Position numbers and translations under genes: made by a program. This document shows, one piece after another, positions 18,101 to 28,540 of a DNA stretch of 64,000 nt; the first letter of the stretch is position 1; each line of letters starts with the position of its first letter. Origin of the DNA: Amphritea sp. 1_MG-2023 (GTDB lineage: Bacteria > Pseudomonadota > Gammaproteobacteria > Pseudomonadales > Balneatricaceae); assembly GCF_030547545.1 (NCBI RefSeq), contig NZ_JAUOQE010000001.1, positions 186,001-250,000 of the forward strand. The letters are read 5' to 3'. The notes below the pieces were generated by a model. It was not told the origin of the DNA. It ran no database searches and was given only the letters and a program-made list of their open reading frames with translations.

Positions 18101-18124
18101 AAACCAGCCTAAGGGCTGGTTTTA
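18101..18124 (+). terminator. Intrinsic terminator between soxG and purU
   Basis: Stem AACCAGCC/GGCTGGTT with a TAAG loop followed by TTTAT. It sits 25 bp after soxG and ends about 35 bp before purU, so purU may depend on read-through or on its own promoter. Confidence 0.85.
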
Positions 18125-18158
18125 TGTATGTATGCTCAATAAGAGCAGGAGTTCTCCC

Positions 18159-19031
18159 ATGACAATGATAATAAAATCAAAGCCTTGGATTTTTACTGCA
18201 AGCTGTCCCAGCATGTTAGGCACCGTCGATGTGGTTACCCGCTTCATGGCGGAGTCGGGCTATTATGTTGATGAGATTCACTCATTTGATGATCGAGTAT
18301 CTAAGCAATTCTTTATCCGTATTGAGTTTCAACCCATTAACGACGATTTCAGTGAGGCAAAATTCGATGCTGAGTTCGCGCCGCGGGCCGCTGAATTTGG
18401 TATGCAATGGGATCTGACCGAACCTGAGCATCGGCCTCGGGTGGCGATTATGGTGTCAAAGTATGATCATTGTCTTAATGACTTGCTGTATCGCTATCGT
18501 ACTGGTCAGTTGAATATTGAAGTACCGGTGATTATCTCTAATCATCCTGATCTTGAAGCGTTGGCGCAGTGGCACGATATCCCGTATTACCATCTGCCGA
18601 TTACCCCAGAGACCAAGCCGGAACAAGAAGCAGAGATCGTCAAACTACTGCAACAGTATGATATCGAACTCACCGTGCTAGCGCGTTACATGCAGGTGCT
18701 ATCTCCGTGGATGTGTGAGCAGCTCAACGGTAAGGCGATTAATATTCATCACTCTCTGTTACCCGGTTTTAAAGGCGCTAGGCCTTATCATCAAGCGTGG
18801 GAAAAAGGCGTGAAAATGGTGGGTGCCACCGCACACTATGTGAATAATGACTTGGATGAAGGGCCGATTATCACCCAGGGTATTCAGACCGTTGATCATG
18901 CTTTTTATCCCGAAGACTTAGTCTCGAAAGGGCAGGATGTTGAGCGAGTGACGCTATTCAATGCCATCCGTTATCACATTGAAAAGCGCGTGTTTCTCAA
19001 TGGCGGACGGACGATCGTTTTCTCCAGCTAA
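18159..19031 (+). CDS. purU: Formyltetrahydrofolate deformylase
   Basis: 290 residues from the ATG at 18159, preceded by CAGGAG. The N-terminal ACT domain (about residues 6-85, FTASCPSMLGTVDVVTRFM) is followed by a formyltransferase-fold hydrolase domain with INIHHSLLPGFKGARPYHQA (about 196-215) and LDEGPIITQ, which hold the catalytic Asn/His/Asp. It hydrolyses 10-formyl-THF to formate and THF. Next to glyA-soxBDAG it disposes of the one-carbon surplus of sarcosine oxidation, giving formate for the formate dehydrogenase at 54.5-60.6 kb. Confidence 0.95.
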   Translation: MTMIIKSKPWIFTASCPSMLGTVDVVTRFMAESGYYVDEIHSFDDRVSKQFFIRIEFQPINDDFSEAKFDAEFAPRAAEFGMQWDLTEPEHRPRVAIMVSKYDHCLNDLLYRYRTGQLNIEVPVIISNHPDLEALAQWHDIPYYHLPITPETKPEQEAEIVKLLQQYDIELTVLARYMQVLSPWMCEQLNGKAINIHHSLLPGFKGARPYHQAWEKGVKMVGATAHYVNNDLDEGPIITQGIQTVDHAFYPEDLVSKGQDVERVTLFNAIRYHIEKRVFLNGGRTIVFSS

Positions 19032-19312
19032 AGGGTTTCTCCCTTGTTAATGCTGTAGCGTTTTTCACTCAGGTGAGCAGCGTGTCTTTATGAGGTTGGT
19101 CGGGATTACTTCTTCCAGAGGGGTATGTAGTGTGTGGCTCATTCCGGCTAACCTCTTTTTCTTGTCAATGACGGCCGACGCTGATGGCAAATAGCCCACT
19201 GCAACGCAGTTGGCAAATTTCAGGTCGTAAATTGGCATACAGCTACACTGATATCAGACCATAATTAATTTTTAGTATAAATACAGCGCACAGAATGCGC
19301 GGTGGAGCCTTT

Positions 19313-20692
19313 ATGTCTATCTCTGTTTTCGATCTTTTTAAAATAGGCGTTGGTCCGTCCAGTTCTCATACGGTGGGGCCAATGGTGGCTGCCGCTAATT
19401 TTGCCGACTACTTAGCTGAGCAAGATTTAGCCAAATCCGTTGCCCACATTCGGGTCGATCTCTACGGCTCGTTAAGTGCAACCGGTATTGGTCATGGTAC
19501 CGATAACTCGGTGATTGTTGGCTTAATGGGGGAACGGCCTGCTGACATCGATCCGGATATGATTTTGCCAACAGTGATGGCCCTAAAAGAAAGCAATACA
19601 CTTCATTTGCTGGGGCAATATCCCATCGAATTTGTCTGGCAGCGAGATATGAAGCTGTTAGAGGAAAACCTGCCGTATCATCCCAATGCGATGGGTTTAA
19701 CCGCGTTAGATGCCGATGATCAGGTTCTCTATGAGAACACTTACTATTCTATCGGTGGCGGGTTTGTCATCGATGAAAGTGAAGCCACGGCGGATGCTCA
19801 CTTAGTGCCTCAGGTTAGCCTACCTTACGAATTTAATAATGCGGTAGAACTGCTGAAACTCTGTGAGGAGCATCAATTCTCGGTCAGTCAATTGATGATG
19901 GAAAATGAAAAAGTCTGGCGCAGCGAACGGGAAATCCGCGATGGCTTGATGGATATCTGGGCGGCGATGAAAGATTGTATCGCGAATGGTTTGCACAGCG
20001 AGGGTATTTTGCCCGGCGGACTCAATGTTAAGCGACGGGCGATGAGTCTACATAAATCCCTGATTCGATCGACTAAGCCTAATATTATCTCCTCGACTCT
20101 AGGGGCGATGGATTGGATTAACCTTTACGCATTGGCGGTGAATGAAGAAAATGCAGCGGGTGGGCGTATGGTCACGGCGCCAACCAATGGTGCCGCTGGC
20201 ATTCTACCGGCGGTATTGATGTATTACACAGAGTTCACTCAGAACTCGACCGAAGAAAATGTGGTTGATTTTATGCTAGCGGCCGCCGCGATTGGCGCGC
20301 TGTGTAAGAAGAACGCATCAATTTCAGGCGCTGAAGTGGGCTGTCAGGGCGAGGTGGGTTCGGCCTGTGCGATGGCTGCGGCGGGCTTATGTGAAGTACT
20401 CGGGGGTACCCCAGAGCAGGTGGAAAACGCGGCTGAAATAGGACTCGAGCATAATCTAGGCTTAACCTGTGATCCTGTGGGTGGCCTCGTGCAAGTGCCC
20501 TGTATTGAACGCAACGCCATTGGCGCAATGAAAGCGATCAATGCGGCACAGATGGCGCTGCGAGGCGATGGGAAACACTTTATTTCACTGGATAAGGTGA
20601 TTCGCACCATGCGCGATACCGGCATGGATATGCAAGATAAGTACAAAGAGACGTCCCGTGGAGGCCTAGCGGTTAACGCGATTGAGTGTTGA
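19313..20692 (+). CDS. sdaA: L-serine ammonia-lyase, single-chain iron-sulfur type
   Basis: 459 residues from the ATG at 19313 (GGTGGAG upstream). Bacterial type II serine dehydratase: N-terminal beta domain ([20 protein letters not shown]) and C-terminal alpha domain with cluster-binding cysteines in [20 protein letters not shown] and [20 protein letters not shown]. It deaminates serine to pyruvate, the last step from glycine betaine to central metabolism; by position it matches the Pseudomonas sdaB of the betaine region. Preceded by about 280 bp with no gene and convergent with an AraC-type regulator. Confidence 0.94.
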   Translation: MSISVFDLFKIGVGPSSSHTVGPMVAAANFADYLAEQDLAKSVAHIRVDLYGSLSATGIGHGTDNSVIVGLMGERPADIDPDMILPTVMALKESNTLHLLGQYPIEFVWQRDMKLLEENLPYHPNAMGLTALDADDQVLYENTYYSIGGGFVIDESEATADAHLVPQVSLPYEFNNAVELLKLCEEHQFSVSQLMMENEKVWRSEREIRDGLMDIWAAMKDCIANGLHSEGILPGGLNVKRRAMSLHKSLIRSTKPNIISSTLGAMDWINLYALAVNEENAAGGRMVTAPTNGAAGILPAVLMYYTEFTQNSTEENVVDFMLAAAAIGALCKKNASISGAEVGCQGEVGSACAMAAAGLCEVLGGTPEQVENAAEIGLEHNLGLTCDPVGGLVQVPCIERNAIGAMKAINAAQMALRGDGKHFISLDKVIRTMRDTGMDMQDKYKETSRGGLAVNAIEC

Positions 20693-20814
20693 TATGAGCG
20701 GCATGCACCTAAGAGACCGTCTTGGGTGCACTCTGCTGTGTATTCTAAGGTACGCGTTAATACGTTAGCCGCTGTGAACAACGGTTTTATCGTTGTTTAC
20801 GTTGCGTGATGGCG

Positions 20815-21873
20815 TTAAAGGTCCATCTTTTTGGACTGTTCCCGGGCATGGCTCGGGGAGGCACCGAAATAGTCTTTGTAGCAGTTGTAGCAGTTACTGA
20901 AATGGCTGGTGCTGATAAAACCACTGGCCAGCGCAATATTGGTGATCGATTCATTGCTCTGTAAGAGTAAACGGCGAGCATGGGTAATGCGCAACTCTAA
21001 ATAGTAACGTCCTGGCGAGGTCTCTAGATGATTCTGGAATAAGCGCTCGATTTGGCGACGTGAGATGCCGGTACAAGCGGCTAACTCTTCCACGCTCATC
21101 GGCTCTTCAATATTAGCGACCATTAACGCCATAATATCGCGTAAGTTTTGCGGTAAGCAGGGGTTGTCCCCTGGCTGATTAATGCGCACATGGCTGCTTT
21201 CTGAGAGCTGATCACAACTGATAATCTCGCGAATAGCGCGAGTGATATCCTTGCCTCGCAGTTGGCTGATCAACTGCAACATCATCCCCATGGCACTCAT
21301 CGGTCCAGCACTGGTCAGGCGTTTTTCTTCTATGATGCTCACCTGTTCACTGACCTTCACCTTCGGAAACTGTTCGCGTATATAGGCATGGTTATCAGGG
21401 TGTAAGGCACAACTTAACGTATCTAATAAGCCGGCATGAGCCAGCGCAATTGCGCCATTCCATAGGCCGCCAAGCAATCGATCTTGGTTATCGGCTAGCT
21501 TAAGTAGGTGGGTGAGAGCGGCATCTGGTTGGGTTGAACAACGGTAACCACCGCAGATAATCAACAGGTCGGGTAGTGGCTGGTTAATCAGGCTACTGAG
21601 CGACCCTTGAGCGGCTATCTCTATACCAAGGTCACTCAACACTGGGGAGGTTTCAGCAGCATAGGTTTGATAGTGAAATAACGGTGTCGTACAGACAAGG
21701 TTAGCGGTGACCAGTGTATCGACCGCAGCGGTAAAGCTGGCGAGGGAAAAGTGCTGTTGAAGCACAAAACCAACTTCTAGGATGGCTTCATCCTGTCTGC
21801 CTGATGGCAGAAAAGCACTGTTCGTATCACGCATCAGTGCACTAAAATGTCGTTTTTCTTTTATGATGGCCAT
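20815..21873 (-). CDS. GlxA/CdhR-type AraC-family regulator
   Basis: 352 residues: N-terminal DJ-1/PfpI-like domain (about 30-200) and C-terminal AraC double helix-turn-helix (about 235-335; SVEELAACTGISRRQIERLF, then ITNIALASGFISTSHFSNCY). At the nucleophile elbow, where the two other paralogues in this window read GGICTGAY, this one reads GGLWNGAI, so the cysteine is absent. It is divergent from the TRAP transporter dctP across about 430 bp of AT-rich DNA, which makes it the likely transporter regulator. Relatives include GbdR, CdhR and SouR; its effector is unknown. Confidence 0.85.
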   Translation of the reverse strand: MAIIKEKRHFSALMRDTNSAFLPSGRQDEAILEVGFVLQQHFSLASFTAAVDTLVTANLVCTTPLFHYQTYAAETSPVLSDLGIEIAAQGSLSSLINQPLPDLLIICGGYRCSTQPDAALTHLLKLADNQDRLLGGLWNGAIALAHAGLLDTLSCALHPDNHAYIREQFPKVKVSEQVSIIEEKRLTSAGPMSAMGMMLQLISQLRGKDITRAIREIISCDQLSESSHVRINQPGDNPCLPQNLRDIMALMVANIEEPMSVEELAACTGISRRQIERLFQNHLETSPGRYYLELRITHARRLLLQSNESITNIALASGFISTSHFSNCYNCYKDYFGASPSHAREQSKKMDL

Positions 21874-22300
21874 GATTTAACTCTTTTATAATGTCTGTGT
21901 TATATCAGTTTTATCGACGGGGTGGTAATCAGATGATTTTTGTTTTTTTAATATTGTAAAAGATTGTAAATAGATGTTAATGAGTATTTGTTTGATGATT
22001 TTATGCTGTAAATCGCATTGCTTTTTGTAATTTTTATATGACCGTTTTTGGGTTGATTTAGTTGTTTTAGCCATTTAATAATGGTTTTGTTTGTTTTGGT
22101 TTACATTTGTTTTTATGAATGAATTTCATGCGTTTTTTCATGGTTTTTTGAGGGCTTTTTAAGTGGGTTTTATCCCTGTATAAAATAGGTGTTCGTTTTT
22201 AAACGATTGATTAAGGTCGACAGTACGTTGATGGCTGTTTCGATATCTATGTTAATCAATATATAAAAATAACCTGCTTATATAAAACGCGGAGACCACA
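21874..22300. promoter_or_regulatory. AT-rich divergent promoter region (AraC regulator / TRAP transporter)
   Basis: 427 bp of strongly AT-rich DNA, with many T-runs, between the divergent regulator and dctP. A 62-codon minus-strand open frame inside it has Lys/Asn-rich low-complexity composition and no homology that I recognise. The region should carry promoters for both directions. Confidence 0.5.
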
Positions 22301-23308
22301 ATGAAAAAAATCAATAGTCGCTATAGTTTGAAATCTGCTATCGCCTCCAGCCTGGTATTAGGCGCAGTATTGGCGACACCTGTTGCCTCTGCGACCACCT
22401 TGCGTATTGCTAGTCAGCACGCCCCAGATCAATATGCATCGCAAGTATTACGTCAGATTAAAGCCGACCTAGAAGGTGCCGGCGTTGATTTGAAAATCAA
22501 ACTCTATCCAGCAGGTCAGCTTGGCTCTGGTGAGCAACTGATCGGCGAAGCCGTACGTGGCAGTATCGATATTGTTCACTCATTTGTTTATAGCCATAAA
22601 GACCCCGTGTTGGAGATTAACTCACTGCCATATCTGGTATCTAACTACGATGAAATGGAGAAGGTATTTAGCCCCGGCTCTAATTTCTACGGTATCTTCG
22701 ATCAGCGTATGGATAAGATGGGCCTGAAATTACTGGGCGTGACCGCTGAGGGCTTTATCGGTGTGATGTCCTCTTCTATGCCGGAGAACTACACAACCAC
22801 CGGGCCTAAAGGTCAGAATATCCGTGTGTGGAGTGCTCAGTCTGCTAAGTTAGCCACTAAAGATATGGGTTATAACACCACTACGATTGATTGGGGTGAT
22901 GCGTTCCCTGCGATTCAGCAGGGTGTGGTTGACGGTATGATTGGTGCAACACCTGAAGCGGCTTACACAACCTTTAAAGAAGCGATTGAAAATTATATTC
23001 CTTACAACGCCTTTGTTGAAAACTACGCTTATTATGCCAGTAAGAAAACCTGGGAGAAAAAGTTAAACGAAGAGCAGCGCAGAGTGATTAGCGAGGTCTT
23101 TGCTAAAGCGGCGGCGGGTTTTGTTGACTGGAGCCGTGAAAACGATGCCGCTAACCTGAAAAAGCTTGAAGCGTTTGGCGTTAAGATCCTACCGCTAACC
23201 GATGCTGAGCGCAGCGCAATGGCCACTGAAATTCGTGCTAAAACTTGGCCTAAACTGGAAGATCGTTTGGGTAAAGATATCTTAGAAAAAGTAAAATCTG
23301 ACCTTTAA
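22301..23308 (+). CDS. dctP: TRAP transporter periplasmic solute-binding protein (DctP family)
   Basis: 335 residues with a signal peptide (about 1-31, ending TPVASA). The mature protein shows the DctP pattern: LYPAGQLGSGEQLIGEAVRG, the conserved binding arginine region GQNIRVWSAQSAKL (about 166-179) and DWGDAFPAIQQGVVDGMIGA. It delivers an organic-acid-like substrate to the DctQM permease. A hairpin after its stop probably keeps its expression above that of the membrane subunits. Substrate not predictable from sequence; the flanking island suggests a betaine-related or carboxylate compound only by position. Confidence 0.93.
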   Translation: MKKINSRYSLKSAIASSLVLGAVLATPVASATTLRIASQHAPDQYASQVLRQIKADLEGAGVDLKIKLYPAGQLGSGEQLIGEAVRGSIDIVHSFVYSHKDPVLEINSLPYLVSNYDEMEKVFSPGSNFYGIFDQRMDKMGLKLLGVTAEGFIGVMSSSMPENYTTTGPKGQNIRVWSAQSAKLATKDMGYNTTTIDWGDAFPAIQQGVVDGMIGATPEAAYTTFKEAIENYIPYNAFVENYAYYASKKTWEKKLNEEQRRVISEVFAKAAAGFVDWSRENDAANLKKLEAFGVKILPLTDAERSAMATEIRAKTWPKLEDRLGKDILEKVKSDL

Positions 23309-23320
23309 GTTTTACTCTTG

Positions 23321-23344
23321 ACTCCCCGCCTTATGGTGGGGAGT
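23321..23344 (+). promoter_or_regulatory. Hairpin between dctP and dctQ
   Basis: A 10-bp stem ACTCCCCGCC/GGTGGGGAGT (one G-U pair) with a TTAT loop starts 12 bp after the dctP stop, with no T-run. Such hairpins commonly protect the binding-protein mRNA end or attenuate read-through. Confidence 0.55.
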
Positions 23345-23445
23345 GCTACGTCGATACTATTTAATATTCTTATTAATGTAGATGAAATAATGTTTAAAAT
23401 AATTTCATCAGTGGTCGATATATTCAACAATAAGAGTGTAGCTCT

Positions 23446-23994
23446 ATGCATTTAAATATACCTCGCCCATTGAGCTCGTTGGTTAATGTGATGATCCGTT
23501 GCCAAGGATATATATTAGCAACGGCCAGCTTGATCATGGCATGTGTCTTTTTCTTTGTCGTCATTCTTCGTTATTGGTTTCAGGCTGATCTGTTTGCTTA
23601 CGAAGAGTGGGTGTTAATGATCGCCTTCTGGGTTTATTTCCTAGGAGGTGCGATGGGTAGTTATGAAAACACCCATGTAAAAGCCGATTTTCTACTCTCG
23701 GTGATCGATAATGTGCGTACTAAATGGATCGTTGTTAACTGTACGCTGTTCTTGGAAATCGTGATTGGTATCGTCCTCTGTTACTGGGGTTGGCTGATGT
23801 TGTGGGAAGAGATCAGTGCTTACCCTGATTGGCAACGTACCACCGGACTAGAACTACCGTTTTTCATTCCTAAGCTAGGCATCTTTCTGGGTTTTGTCCT
23901 GATGTCATTCTATAGCGCGTTGCATCTTTGGAGCGGCCTACGGGATGGACCAACCGAAGAATGGGCTTCGGACGAAGCGCCACCTCATATCTAA
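23446..23994 (+). CDS. dctQ: TRAP transporter small permease (DctQ family)
   Basis: 182 residues with four membrane helices (ILATASLIMACVFFFVVILRYWF; EEWVLMIAFWVYFLGGAMG; WIVVNCTLFLEIVIGIVLCY; FIPKLGIFLGFVLMSFYSALH). The motif YEEWVLMIAFWVYFLGGA is typical of DctQ. It lies between dctP and dctM in the usual order, 14 bp before dctM. Confidence 0.92.
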   Translation: MHLNIPRPLSSLVNVMIRCQGYILATASLIMACVFFFVVILRYWFQADLFAYEEWVLMIAFWVYFLGGAMGSYENTHVKADFLLSVIDNVRTKWIVVNCTLFLEIVIGIVLCYWGWLMLWEEISAYPDWQRTTGLELPFFIPKLGIFLGFVLMSFYSALHLWSGLRDGPTEEWASDEAPPHI

Positions 23995-24008
23995 TTTAGG
24001 TATTCCTT

Positions 24009-25298
24009 ATGTTGATTTTACTGACACTTTTAGTGATCTGTGTTGCTTTGGCGGTGGGTATTCCTGTCCCTTTCGCCTTTGGCTTGGCATTGATCTATAT
24101 GTCTCTGACCGGTGATCATGAGCCGGCTGGCTTTCTGACGTCCGGTCACTGGCGCATGAATGTTCTGGTGCTACTGGCTATTCCGCTGTTTATTATGGCG
24201 GGTACTATTATGGAACGGGGCAAGATTGCTGAGCCCCTTGTTGAGTTGGCTGAGCTATTTGTTGGTCGTTTTAAAGGCGGTATTGCTTATACTGCGGTGG
24301 GTGCGAGTGCCATTTTCGGCTCGATTGCCGGTAGCGCAACGGCGACGCTCACCTGTATTGGCAGCATTATGATGCCGCAACTACGTAAAGCCAACTATCC
24401 GGAAGGGCTATCAGCGGCGTTGATCACCAATGCTGCACCATTGGGTTTGTTAATTCCTCCGAGTGCTATCCAGATTATCTATGCGTGGGTTACGCGGCAA
24501 TCGGTACTTAAGTGTTTCTTAGCGACGATTATTCCGGGTCTGATTTTGGTGTTCTTACTCTGTGTTGTTAACTACGTGATGTTACGTAAACACAAAGATA
24601 TTAAAGTGCTGCCAAAATCCGATAACTTTACTAAAGAGGTGACGAAAAAAACTCGTTTTGCCTTTCCTGCTCTGCTGATGCCGTTTATGATTTTGGGCGG
24701 TATTTACGGTGGTATTATGACGCCGACTGAAGCGGCGGGTATTGCGGTTGTATATGCTATCCCAGTCGGTTTCTTTATCTACCGAGGTTTAAATATCGCT
24801 AACTTTAAAGAAGCATTGGTGCAGTCTGCGACGACCACCGGTGTGGTGATGGTGATGTTCTTTATGGTGATGATTGTTAGCCGCTTGCTAATTTTTGAAG
24901 ATATCCCTGATTTAGCTAAAGAGCTGATTTTTTCGGTATCGGATAACCCTATTATTGTGCTGATTATGATCAACGTGGTGATGATTCTGATTGGTATGTT
25001 GATGGATGATGTCAGTGGTGTACTGCTCGCCTCACCGCTGTTATTCCCGATCGTGGTTGAGTTGGGTATTGATCCGATTCAGTTTGCGGCGATTGTTGGG
25101 GTGAACCTAGGTATGGGTAATATCACACCACCAACCGCGCCTCTACTTTATCTTGGCTCTCGGGTGACCGGTGTGAGAGTCAGTGCGATGCTCAAACCGA
25201 CACTGATTATGATTCTGTTTGCGTGGATTCCAACACTGATTATCACTACATATATTCCACAGGTATCACTCTTTCTACCGGAGATGTTCTTCGGTTGA
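24009..25298 (+). CDS. dctM: TRAP transporter large permease (DctM family)
   Basis: 429 residues, about 12 membrane helices. The DctM signatures MNVLVLLAIPLFIMAGTIME, GSIAGSATATLTCIGSIMMP and GMGNITPPTAPLLYLGS are intact. It forms the sodium-coupled symporter with DctQ and DctP. A strong bidirectional-looking terminator lies just downstream. Confidence 0.94.
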   Translation: MLILLTLLVICVALAVGIPVPFAFGLALIYMSLTGDHEPAGFLTSGHWRMNVLVLLAIPLFIMAGTIMERGKIAEPLVELAELFVGRFKGGIAYTAVGASAIFGSIAGSATATLTCIGSIMMPQLRKANYPEGLSAALITNAAPLGLLIPPSAIQIIYAWVTRQSVLKCFLATIIPGLILVFLLCVVNYVMLRKHKDIKVLPKSDNFTKEVTKKTRFAFPALLMPFMILGGIYGGIMTPTEAAGIAVVYAIPVGFFIYRGLNIANFKEALVQSATTTGVVMVMFFMVMIVSRLLIFEDIPDLAKELIFSVSDNPIIVLIMINVVMILIGMLMDDVSGVLLASPLLFPIVVELGIDPIQFAAIVGVNLGMGNITPPTAPLLYLGSRVTGVRVSAMLKPTLIMILFAWIPTLIITTYIPQVSLFLPEMFFG

Positions 25299-25334
25299 TT
25301 ATTCCCGTTAGGCCATGGGTTATCGAGAAAAACA

Positions 25335-25369
25335 AAAAGCCCCTAAGTGTTTAGCTTAGGGGCTTTTTT
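25335..25369. terminator. Bidirectional terminator between dctM and the kinase operon
   Basis: A 14-bp perfect stem (AAAAAGCCCCTAAG and its complement) with a 7-base loop, T-rich on both ends. It can end both dctPQM and the convergent sensor-kinase operon. Confidence 0.93.
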
Positions 25370-25436
25370 AGGTTTTAAGTCTGATGAGGTTTAGGCATCA
25401 ATAGACTAGCAGGATATAGACGGAGTAAGTACTTAG

Positions 25437-27752
25437 TTAAGCTTTCCACTGTTGCGCTAGCTCGAGGGTATCCGCCATCACTTGCTGGAGTGTTTCGAGC
25501 AATGCAGGTGGTGCGATGTCATTGTTTTCAGCCAATTCTTCAAGCTGTCTCAGTAGATGGCTTGCATGAGTAAAACCGATGGTGTCGCAAGCCCCCGCGA
25601 GCTTATGTGCCTGCTGCGCAATTTCATAGTCGTCGACTGCTTGCAGACTTTGTTGCAGTGTCGGCCAGAGATCACCATGGACTTTACAGTAGCCCTGCAT
25701 CAGAGTGGCGAGCTTTTCCGGTCCGAGCATCTGTTGGTGAACCTGAATAACCGCTTGATCGAGTAACGGTTGTGTCTCTGTGGGTAGTGTTGGCGCGGCG
25801 GTAATCTGTTGCCCGCCTGATATCGCGTCGAGTAGCTGCTTTTTACGTACCGGTTTAGCGATGACACTACTGATACCCGCTTCAAGATAACGATGGATAT
25901 CTTCCGGTCTGACGCTAGCGGTTAAGGCGATGATGCGGGTATGGTAATTAATACAGTCGGGATCGTTATTGAGTCGGCCACAGACTTCCAAGCCGCTGAG
26001 TCCCGGTAGGTGCATATCCATGAGGATAAGATCAAAATGTTGACGCTTGCCAAGCTCGAGGGCTTTGATACCATCGCTGACAATCGTTACCTGATGGAGA
26101 GTATCTGCCAATAATCCCAGCACGACTTGTTGATTGATATGGACATCTTCAACCAATAGGATGTGTAGCCCCGTACTATCTTGCCATACAGGTTCGGTTA
26201 TCGTGGCGGAGGTTGTCGGCGTTGCGATCGGTAGATCTAATTCAAACCAAAATGTACTACCTGCGCCTGCATGGCTGGAGACGCCGATCTCCCCTTGCAG
26301 ATGTTCTACCAACTCCTTACAGATGGCCAAACCTAAACCGGTGCCGCCAAAGCGACGGGTAATGGTTTCATCGGCTTGGGTGAAACGGTCAAAAATATGT
26401 TGTTGTAGTTCGGGTTCAATCCCAATACCTGAATCGTGAATACTGAATTTGATGCGTTGCTTATCCGTATCCTGAGACACTAATTCAGCGCTCAGGATGA
26501 CATCGCCCTGGTCGGTAAATTTGATGGCATTGCTGAGTAAATTTGTAATGATCTGTCGTAGGCTGCTCTCTTCGGTATAAAACTGCTCGGCAATGTCATG
26601 GCAGTATTTTAATTGCAGGTTGAGTTGTTTACGATTCGCCTCGGGTGTTAACAACGCGGTGATATTGTGGAGTAAGTTTTTCACCGAGAAGCAAGTGGGG
26701 CTGATCCGGTAGGCTCCTTCCACCAGTCGGCCGTATTCGAGTACATTATTGAACGTTTCAAGCAGTGCATTGGTGGCATCGTACAGCACCTGAATATGTT
26801 CTCGCTGGCGTTCATCTAAGGGCGAGTTTTCTAACAGTTGAATCATGCCCAGCATGCCGTTCATGGGGGTTCGAATCTCATGACTCATGGTTGAAAGGAA
26901 GCGCGACTTCGCATGACTGGCTTCTTCGGCAGCTTCTTTTGCTTGCAATAAGCTGGCGGTGCGGCGTTCGACCATCACCTGCAACTGATCTCGGTTATAG
27001 CGCAGTTCTTGCTGTTCCTGTTCGCGACGACTAATCTCTTGGCGTATCGATTGACGCATATCATTCAGCGCGGTAACCAGTTGATCGAGCTCATCGCTAC
27101 TGCTTGGCGGTTGACGGTTTAGGGTTAGGCTATGTTCCAACTGGCCGGCACCGATATCACGGCTGTAGTTGGCCATCGCTTCTAAGTGACGAGTGATTTG
27201 ACGGTGAAAGATGATCAGTATGACTAACACAATCAACACGACCAGCAGTGATTGGGTGAGGAGAATATTAATACCCCGGCTCCAGATACCTTGATAGACC
27301 GCTCTGAGATCGAAGCTAACCTCTAATTGCCCGAGTTTGCGTTGCTGGTCTGGGGTTTTGTGAATCAGATCGTAGCTTTGGGTTTGCACTGGGTTGTTGG
27401 CCGTGACGGTGAGTTCTCCCTCTGAGGTGACGGCACCGGTCTCGGTGTTTTTAAGCACTAAATAGCTGACATCCGGCAGGTTATGTATCCCTTTGAGTTG
27501 TAGTTCGATCTGCGCATGATCGACATCCCAAAGACTCTTTGCCAAGCTAGCCAGATAACTACTTCGAATGAGGGCTATCTGTTGATCGATGGCGCGAAAT
27601 TCACGGCGATAGTCTAGGGTGAGTTGCAGCGCAGTGGAAAACAGGATGAACAGACAGCTACAGCTACACACATAGAGCATGATGCGGTAACCCAACGGAT
27701 GCAGGCGAGAATAGCGGGCTATTTTGGGTATCAGCCCTTTAGGCTGGATCAT
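25437..27752 (-). CDS. Hybrid sensor histidine kinase with receiver and Hpt domains
   Basis: 771 residues. Membrane helix at about 24-46, periplasmic sensor to about 158, second helix 160-183, HAMP-like linker (184-237), coiled coil, HisKA with phospho-His H291 in [12 protein letters not shown], ATPase domain (N-box NLLSNAIKF about 404-412, G-boxes DSGIGI and GTGLGLAI), receiver with phosphoacceptor D579 ([10 protein letters not shown]) and an Hpt domain with H716 ([14 protein letters not shown]). Architecture matches TorS/EvgS-type phosphorelays. It overlaps the binding-protein gene by 4 bp, so sensing probably uses that protein. Convergent with the TRAP operon, a plausible target. Confidence 0.93.
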   Translation of the reverse strand: MIQPKGLIPKIARYSRLHPLGYRIMLYVCSCSCLFILFSTALQLTLDYRREFRAIDQQIALIRSSYLASLAKSLWDVDHAQIELQLKGIHNLPDVSYLVLKNTETGAVTSEGELTVTANNPVQTQSYDLIHKTPDQQRKLGQLEVSFDLRAVYQGIWSRGINILLTQSLLVVLIVLVILIIFHRQITRHLEAMANYSRDIGAGQLEHSLTLNRQPPSSSDELDQLVTALNDMRQSIRQEISRREQEQQELRYNRDQLQVMVERRTASLLQAKEAAEEASHAKSRFLSTMSHEIRTPMNGMLGMIQLLENSPLDERQREHIQVLYDATNALLETFNNVLEYGRLVEGAYRISPTCFSVKNLLHNITALLTPEANRKQLNLQLKYCHDIAEQFYTEESSLRQIITNLLSNAIKFTDQGDVILSAELVSQDTDKQRIKFSIHDSGIGIEPELQQHIFDRFTQADETITRRFGGTGLGLAICKELVEHLQGEIGVSSHAGAGSTFWFELDLPIATPTTSATITEPVWQDSTGLHILLVEDVHINQQVVLGLLADTLHQVTIVSDGIKALELGKRQHFDLILMDMHLPGLSGLEVCGRLNNDPDCINYHTRIIALTASVRPEDIHRYLEAGISSVIAKPVRKKQLLDAISGGQQITAAPTLPTETQPLLDQAVIQVHQQMLGPEKLATLMQGYCKVHGDLWPTLQQSLQAVDDYEIAQQAHKLAGACDTIGFTHASHLLRQLEELAENNDIAPPALLETLQQVMADTLELAQQWKA

Positions 27753-28540
27753 TGATCTGGTTCCGCCGTTGTCTGATCGAGATATTGCAAACTATATTGC
27801 TCTGTTAAGCGCTTAATACTGCCGTCTTGATGCATTTCTTGCAGGCGGCGATTAAGAAACGTCAGGTGTGGTTGTAAACCACTATGTTTGCCTACTGCAA
27901 GAAAATAGAGTTCAGTGGTGATTTTGTCGTTCAGTGGCATGACCTGTTCATAAAAGCCGAGTTTTCGACTTTGTAAATTGCCGCTAAGCAAGCCAACTGG
28001 CATGAAATCGATTTTTTGTTGGGCGAGTTTTTGAAAATTTTGGCGATTACGTGAAACATACTCGATACGGGTGTTGTGCCATAAAAATTGATCCAGTCCT
28101 TCGCCAAAGCTATCGCCGAGCAATAAACCGGCGACTTTTCCTTTTAGGTCATCTAGGGTTTGATAGGCTAACGGTTTTTGACGGTTCACAAATAGGGTAA
28201 TTTGATCGACGATAACCGGTTGACTGCTAAACCACAGATAAGCGTCTCGGCTGGGAATATGATAGGCGGCGACGATAATATCGGCATTACCTTGCTGTAC
28301 TTCAAGTAAGCAGCGTTTCCAGTTATAACCCGAGCGCAGAGTGACGCGATAGCCGAGCTCAGCAAATAGCTGTTGAGTGACTGCCGGTGCTAATCCGGTG
28401 AGCTGCTGTTTGTTATTGATCCAAGAGACGGGGGGATAAAATGGATGGCCACAGGCTGTTAGTGTGCGGCTATAACCGGTGCTGGGTAAAAGAACGAATA
28501 GCGCACTTAACAACGAGATCAGTATGATCCGCGCTGTCAT
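27749..28540 (-). CDS. Periplasmic family-3 solute-binding-like protein of the sensor operon
   Basis: 263 residues with a signal peptide (about 1-24, [19 protein letters not shown]). The remainder is a family-3 amino-acid-type binding protein: [40 protein letters not shown], then a C-terminal lobe ending [12 protein letters not shown]. No ABC permease or ATPase genes are nearby. It overlaps both the response regulator stop and the kinase start by 4 bp, so it is more likely a ligand-presenting sensor subunit, analogous in role to TorT, than a transporter part. Confidence 0.85.
   Translation of the reverse strand: MTARIILISLLSALFVLLPSTGYSRTLTACGHPFYPPVSWINNKQQLTGLAPAVTQQLFAELGYRVTLRSGYNWKRCLLEVQQGNADIIVAAYHIPSRDAYLWFSSQPVIVDQITLFVNRQKPLAYQTLDDLKGKVAGLLLGDSFGEGLDQFLWHNTRIEYVSRNRQNFQKLAQQKIDFMPVGLLSGNLQSRKLGFYEQVMPLNDKITTELYFLAVGKHSGLQPHLTFLNRRLQEMHQDGSIKRLTEQYSLQYLDQTTAEPDQ

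Noticed and set aside
21886-22074. 62-codon Lys-rich minus-strand open frame upstream of dctP
   Set aside because: Composition reflects AT-rich promoter DNA; no ribosome site or domain.
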